From: Phoebastria nigripes
Lineage: Eukaryota; Chordata; Aves; Procellariiformes; Diomedeidae
Assembly: GCA_035582835.1 (NCBI GenBank)
Contig: JAYKAV010002464.1
Location: 310,001-374,000, forward strand
Reading direction: 5' to 3'
DNA length: 64,000 bases
This document shows positions 58,701 to 64,000 of this stretch, piece by piece. The position numbers were made by a program, and so were the translations under genes. How positions within the stretch are numbered: the first letter of the stretch is position 1; each line of letters opens with the position of its first letter. Below the pieces are notes generated by a model, which saw only the letters and a program-made list of their open reading frames with translations, was not told where the DNA came from and made no database searches.

Positions 58701-61700
58701 CTTTCTGCCCAAACCCTGCCTACATTCCTCGCTGGGTCAGGTTCCCAGGCTATAGCAAGCATCAACAGGCAGCTTGAGTGGTGGGGGAAAGGGAAAGAAG
58801 CCAGGTACAGTGGGGTGCGGTGTCAGCAGCTCCCGAGGTGGCTCCCTGTGCTGTAAATCGCTGCCCCAGCGCTGCCCTGACATGTTTCCAGCAGGGACTG
58901 TCTCTTGGAGGAGGCACAGACTATGGCTCTATTTTGGGTGATGACTACAGAGCTCACGGAGCACTTGGCAGCAGGGAGGAGTGTTAGATCAGCCTGTCCT
59001 TCTCCAGGTACATTGTCTCCTCCCTCCACTCCCCTCTGTTTTCCATAGCTGTTTCAATGCCCTGCTGCTGCTGGGCTGCAGGACTGCAACNTGCGGCTGA
59101 AATCAGGGCACTGCAGTGAGGGAGGCGTGAGCCCTGCACGCTTGATGGATGGAAGTCCTACATCTTTACTGCCCTGTCAAGGGCTGTGCACGCTTTCAGT
59201 TCCTAGGCTGCTCTCTAACGTGTCTTTATTTTTGTCTATTTAAATTTAGGCCAGCATTGATACCACAAACATTGCTACCATTGCTGTACAGCACAAACCC
59301 TTGCTAGAAACCCAGCACCTTGTCCCACTGGTTGGAGAGCTGTTTCCATCCCATCGCCTAACTCTGCTTCGATCAGATGGTCACTAGTGACAGTGAAGGT
59401 GGGTCACTCAGCCCCATACAGGCAGGAGCTGCTACTGAGTACTGGAAGTAACCTTTATGTCGCTACTGGGGTACGTCCTGCAGTTTGGGATGATCTTGGC
59501 CAGAGGTTTCCAATAGTGCCCATATCCTGCATGTGTTGGTCAGACCTGTGTTAGCCCATTCAGCAGAATCCCAGACTGCAGCCAATTTTAGCCTTTCTGT
59601 TTCAGACTCCCTCCAGTGTGTCCCCTGTCCAGGCCAAGGTGCTATTTCTTGCAGGGAAATGATCTTTGTTAATTTTAGATCTAGTTCTCCAAAGTGCTGA
59701 GTAGCCGCAGCTATTCCAGGTAGTCGGGGACAGTGGCAGGTATTCGGTCTTTGAGGAATATGGCTCGCTCCTACATTAAGATGACCAAGTCTGATGAATT
59801 ACACTTCCTTTGTGCCATGCAGTGCATTAGGCTGGATGCTCAGCAGGAAGCCAGCCCAGTGCTGTGTGTGTATCCGTCGTCACTGCAGACTCAGAGCCAG
59901 ATCACCAGCTGCGATACCTGGAAAGAGAAAAGCTGTTTCTTTTCAAGGTCAGTGGATTAATGATATCACTGGTCACAAGATGAGGGCAAAAAGGAGGGAG
60001 TCCAAGATTACAGAAATGGATTCAGCATGTAGAAGTCCTAGTGAGAGTCCCCTGAACTACCTCATAATCCAGATCAAATTAATAAAGTGATATAAAATAC
60101 ATTAAAACCCCCCTGGGATTAGAGTCTAGACACACATGGGGACGGTAAATTACCTGGGGTACTTCACAGTAATGAAAAATGGGCAAGTTTGACTTTTATG
60201 TTTTTAATGACAAGTGACAGTGCGCTCTAAGACCTGGCTGGGTTTGTCATTTCTGTCAGGAGCATCCCTGGGGGTCTCCTTGCCCAGCTTGGCTGCCAAG
60301 NGGTGGTGGGCTGAGCAGAAGTCGAGTGCCAAGAGTTTCAAACCAGCTCCTGTTGTTCACTTATGTCAGTCCCTTCTGTCTTTTCAAAATAGCATCCTCT
60401 CCTCTGACTTGCCTCTCCCCCTGAGTCAGCCGAATCTCGGGTGCTGGGGCAGTCCGCACAGGCAGCCAGGGGAAGGCAAAGCAGGATGTCCAGCACTGCC
60501 CCAACCACTCACTGCACTGCCTTTCTGCCCCCACCACCCTCTGACATGAGACCGAGAGAGAGCTCTCACTGCCTCAGGGTCTGGAGAGGATTCATTAGAT
60601 AGTACAGATTGGAAAACACAGTACAGTGGAGGGGCATTAACAGTCCTCGGGATCCACGCTTTCTNTTGTGCTTTAGTGCTTAATTTCTAGACCAAATGCA
60701 AGATTACGAGTGGAGGATTTTTCAGTGCTGACTTTCAGCTGCCCTTGTTGGACCAGCCAGGACGCACAAAGCAGGAGCCGGTTCCCTGCGGATACCCCAG
60801 ATTTAGCTCCGATCCNGATTGTCTGGTGCGCCAGCGGCGGGTTAGACTAATAACTCGTGCAGGGAGGGTTCTAGTTACAAAATGCCTGGAATGAAGCGAG
60901 CAGGTGCTGGGAAGGTTATCTGAGGAGAGCGCTGTGTTAATTCCCTGTCGTCCCTCGCTCCCCCTGCCTGCCTCAGAAGCAGTGAGGATGGCATCTTCCG
61001 CAGGTGAGGCTCTGTGTACCACACGAGGGGCTGCTGGGTTTCCCCCGCTGAGCAGCCATCACCGCACTGAGCAGGGGCAGTAGCTCAGCTTTTAGCTCCC
61101 AAAGGTTGTGCTGGTGTGGAGCAGGAGCCCCTGTGAAGCGGAGATGGTCTGAGTCACAGGGCTGGGTGCCGGGTTCCCAGGCTGCTCCCATGGAGGGTGG
61201 TCCAGCTGGAGCAGCGCGTTGATAACCTGACTCAAGGTGGGCCCACAACAGTCTGTGTTACGAGTTAAATTGGTGCAACTTTGGCTGTAGGCAAACTCCT
61301 AGGGCTCAAATTTCAGAGCAGGAGGCTTGCTTTGGGACAGCTGTGATGGTTTCTTGCCCTGCTGCCTGCCTGTCCCTCTTGCACTCACAGTCCTGCTGCA
61401 GGAGGGCTCAGCTGTTTGCACAGCGACTGCCAGAGTTTGCAGCTCGGGGTATTAAGGTAACCTTGAAATTGGAACTGCTTTACCTTACTGCACTGAGCTG
61501 TGACTTGTGGCTCAACACCTGCTACGAGAGCAGCTGATCTGCCCTCTAAAAAAAGGCAGAGGGGACAGTGTAAGGGACAGAAACCTACAGCTGCTCCAAG
61601 GTGAGCCATCCCTGCTGCTGAATACAGACCTGAAGAGCTTTCCTACGTGCACAATCCACACTATTTTAAATCGTGTAAAAAAATTAAAAGTGTTCATTTG

Positions 61701-64000
61701 CTGTGGCAGCATTTTATTTGAGTGTATTTAGGCACATTTCCTACTGGTATAAGCTCAAGCAGGTATACATCTGGTTGAATCTAAAGGGATGTTTACTGTT
61801 GTACTAGTTTAGAAATAAAACCTTTTAATTAAATGAGGGTGACAAACTGGTAAGCCTAGCTCATCCCAGCTAGCTTGCACCTAAAAAATAAGGCTTATGC
61901 TGCCTTGTTGTTGGACTGACCTAACTAAACCACTTCAAATTTAAATCAGTGAAAGCCTGTATGCAGGTAAGCCAGAAATAAACCCAGCTTGAGTTACTGC
62001 TTGTTTCTCTTTACCTTTGACTTTTTGCTGAGTAAACTTGGCTGTTGCTGGAGCTTTAGGTGGCTGCTGTGCTGGGTACTCCTGGTACAAAACCTGAGTC
62101 CTGATTGCAGCGAGGGGAGAGCCGTGCCAGCCCGTGGAGAAGCTGAGTGTTAAGAGCAGTGGTCCCNAGCTGGAAAATTACCTGGGAGGTCAGCATCAGG
62201 GGCAGGAAGCCAGACAGAGGGAGGCCAGGCTCAGTTACAGGTGGTGGAGGGCGTGCACTGCTGGGGATTCACGCATGGGCAGGCAGGAAGGAGCCTGCAT
62301 TTTAAAATGCAGAGACAAATCACACTCCCTTGCAGCCCACTCAGACTACGGAATTTGTCCCTTCCGATAATTGAAATACACCACAGCAAAGCAACCCACT
62401 CCTAGCTCAAGTGGTAGAAAGGAGTTATTTCTAAACACATAATGAAACACAGGAATGTAGATTGTTGTGGCCTCACATCAATATGAAGTGGTGCAGATTT
62501 ATAATTGGTGACACCTGATGCATTTTGAGGCACAAATGAAGTTTTTCCTGTACAGAACACAGGTATTTCAAACTTCCCCAAGCCCCTGGCTATGAAGGCA
62601 CTTTGGCTCCTACTGCCNAATAAAAGTGCATGTAGATGCTGCAGTTTAGTGTCAGAGAAGCCTGGATGTTACCAGAACAAAACCAAGCCCAGGCCGCTGT
62701 CTCAGTTGCTGTTCGTGGCCCACCCTTGCATTAGAAAAGATGTGCAGCACCTACGTTCATTTGCATTGTATGCATCTCGCCACAGACAGGAACAGTGCTG
62801 CTGCTGCAGCACCCATGGCTGTAATTCAGTTTGTAGGAAGCAGACTGCTGTTATAGCAGGGGATGCTTGGTTTTGCTACGTAAATAGTAAAGCAAGAGCT
62901 ACTGAAGATGTCCCAAGAAGCAGCTGCAGTAATGGGCTAGCACTTCCAGCTTTTGCTTGAAAGCTAAAGGCTTACAAAATTGTTTGAAACAGGGTTATCA
63001 GGCCTACTGCATGCACCTCACCTGTTCTTGCTTGCATATTTGAAATACTAGTGTTTTTCTCCGAAATGTAACTTGCCAAATGTGAACATTTGATGATAAG
63101 ACACTGTGCAGAGTTGGCTATGAATATTAACATCGCATGGAAATTTGTACTCCAGAGAAGACAAACACTATGCTGTGAACGTACCTACAAAGAGTCCAGG
63201 GAAACAACGCAAGCTGCTTGGACTTCTCCTTTGCAGCAGTTGAGTCTGACGTTCCTCTTAAGTTTTTCTCCTACATAAGATCGTCTCAACTTTCAACACA
63301 TTGTTAATGATTTAACTGAATGATCCCAAATATTAAAACAACTTAAGTTCTGGTTAGTGCTATTCTTGATCTGGATTGACTGTAAAAAGGCAAAAGACAA
63401 CCTCCTGTTTTTTGACTTGCAAAAACAGATGTTTATGACTTATTATGCTGAAACCTTTCAACAGTGGCTAGAATGCCAGCCATTCCACTCTCCAGTACCT
63501 GCACAGGTTACACCTTATTTACTCAAACAATAACAAGATAAATTCAAACCATATGCATAAACCAGTCATTCTTACAAGCACAGGCAAGGGTATCCCAGTA
63601 AAAGAAGGTCATGGTTTCTGCAGAGACCTTTAAAAGCCTCGGCAAAAGAGCAGCGTCAAATACAGTGACAGGAAGAGCACTGAAGTGTTGGGTGTGAGGG
63701 TGGAGGACAGAGTGATAATCTGTATAACCAGAGATGCATCTTTTTCAGCTGAACCTCCAGAGCACAGCAGAAGAGGCAGGAGGATGGAATAGGAGAGTAT
63801 CATTCAGCCTGGCAACGGCGGTTTCTCCTGCTTAATTCTTCCTTTGGTTCTGGAAAACTTGGGTTGGCACTCTCATTCACCCACAAAACAGGGCATCGTA
63901 ATGACAGAGTAAGGACTTAAATGCTCTGCTAATATTGTCAAGGTTTTAAGACTAAAGACAACAAATAATACTGTAAGTTGAGGCAAGTTTTATTTAGACT
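49791..64000. other. GC-richer intergenic DNA, no supportable gene
   Basis: GC content is visibly higher than in the first 30 kb. Longer ORFs appear on both strands at the same places (for example 57.0-58.4 kb, up to 207 codons), as expected from stop-poor GC-rich DNA. They lack domains, start context and splice borders. A 13-base C run lies at 52724-52736. I see no RNA gene, recognisable transposon or array. The next gene downstream, if any, is not identifiable here. Confidence 0.45.
52724..52736. repeat. Poly-C tract (13 bases)
   Basis: An uninterrupted C run in intergenic DNA. It gives a Gly/Pro-rich ORF artefact on either strand. Confidence 0.85.

Noticed and set aside
59251..59388. Open stretch after a pyrimidine-rich acceptor (TTAAATTTAG) reading ASIDTTNIATIAVQHK and ending in TAG
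   Set aside because: A single short open stretch with no partner exon, no homology I recognise and no transcript signal.

Overview
The window is vertebrate nuclear DNA, most likely from a sauropsid (bird, crocodilian or turtle). The main evidence is an intact, intron-containing T-box gene of the TBX6L / VegT / tbx16 class at 41.9-48.4 kb. This class is known from birds, reptiles, amphibians and fish but not placental mammals. Genes are sparse and exons short, and introns have consensus GT-AG borders. There are no operons, CRISPR arrays or prokaryotic signals. Scattered single n's and one 36-base n-run mark it as assembled genome sequence.

Layout, all on the + strand. (1) 1-15.2 kb: the 3' part of a gene I cannot name. 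Four phase-compatible exons (9930-10022, 11145-11307, 13108-13334, 13827-13970) encode a Ser/Thr/Pro-rich segment and end in an acidic tail. A 3'UTR follows, with a polyadenylation signal at 15217. Two weaker exon candidates lie further upstream at 558 and 5257. (2) 15.2-27.1 kb: AT-rich intergenic DNA with long homopolymer runs and the gap. (3) 27.1-28.8 kb: a decayed T-box gene, apparently undescribed here. Its exons still align to the T-box exons of TBX6L and it keeps intron borders, but it has frameshifts, a lost segment and in-frame stops. An exon-like ORF at 29.6-29.9 kb may be a further piece. (4) 29.9-41.9 kb: no convincing gene. (5) 41.9-48.4 kb: TBX6L, nine proposed exons and about 477 residues. 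The T-box occupies roughly residues 56-241, and the protein ends in the VegT-type C-terminus. (6) 48.4-64 kb: the TBX6L 3' flank, then GC-richer DNA with no gene I can support.

The main result is that TBX6L has a dead tandem paralogue about 13 kb upstream in the same orientation. Several residues of the relic (GLDP, HKYQPR, an RIK in place of KLK) match the TBX6 type better than TBX6L. This suggests a TBX6-like gene and a VegT-like gene once stood side by side here. All comparisons were made by eye; no database search was run.
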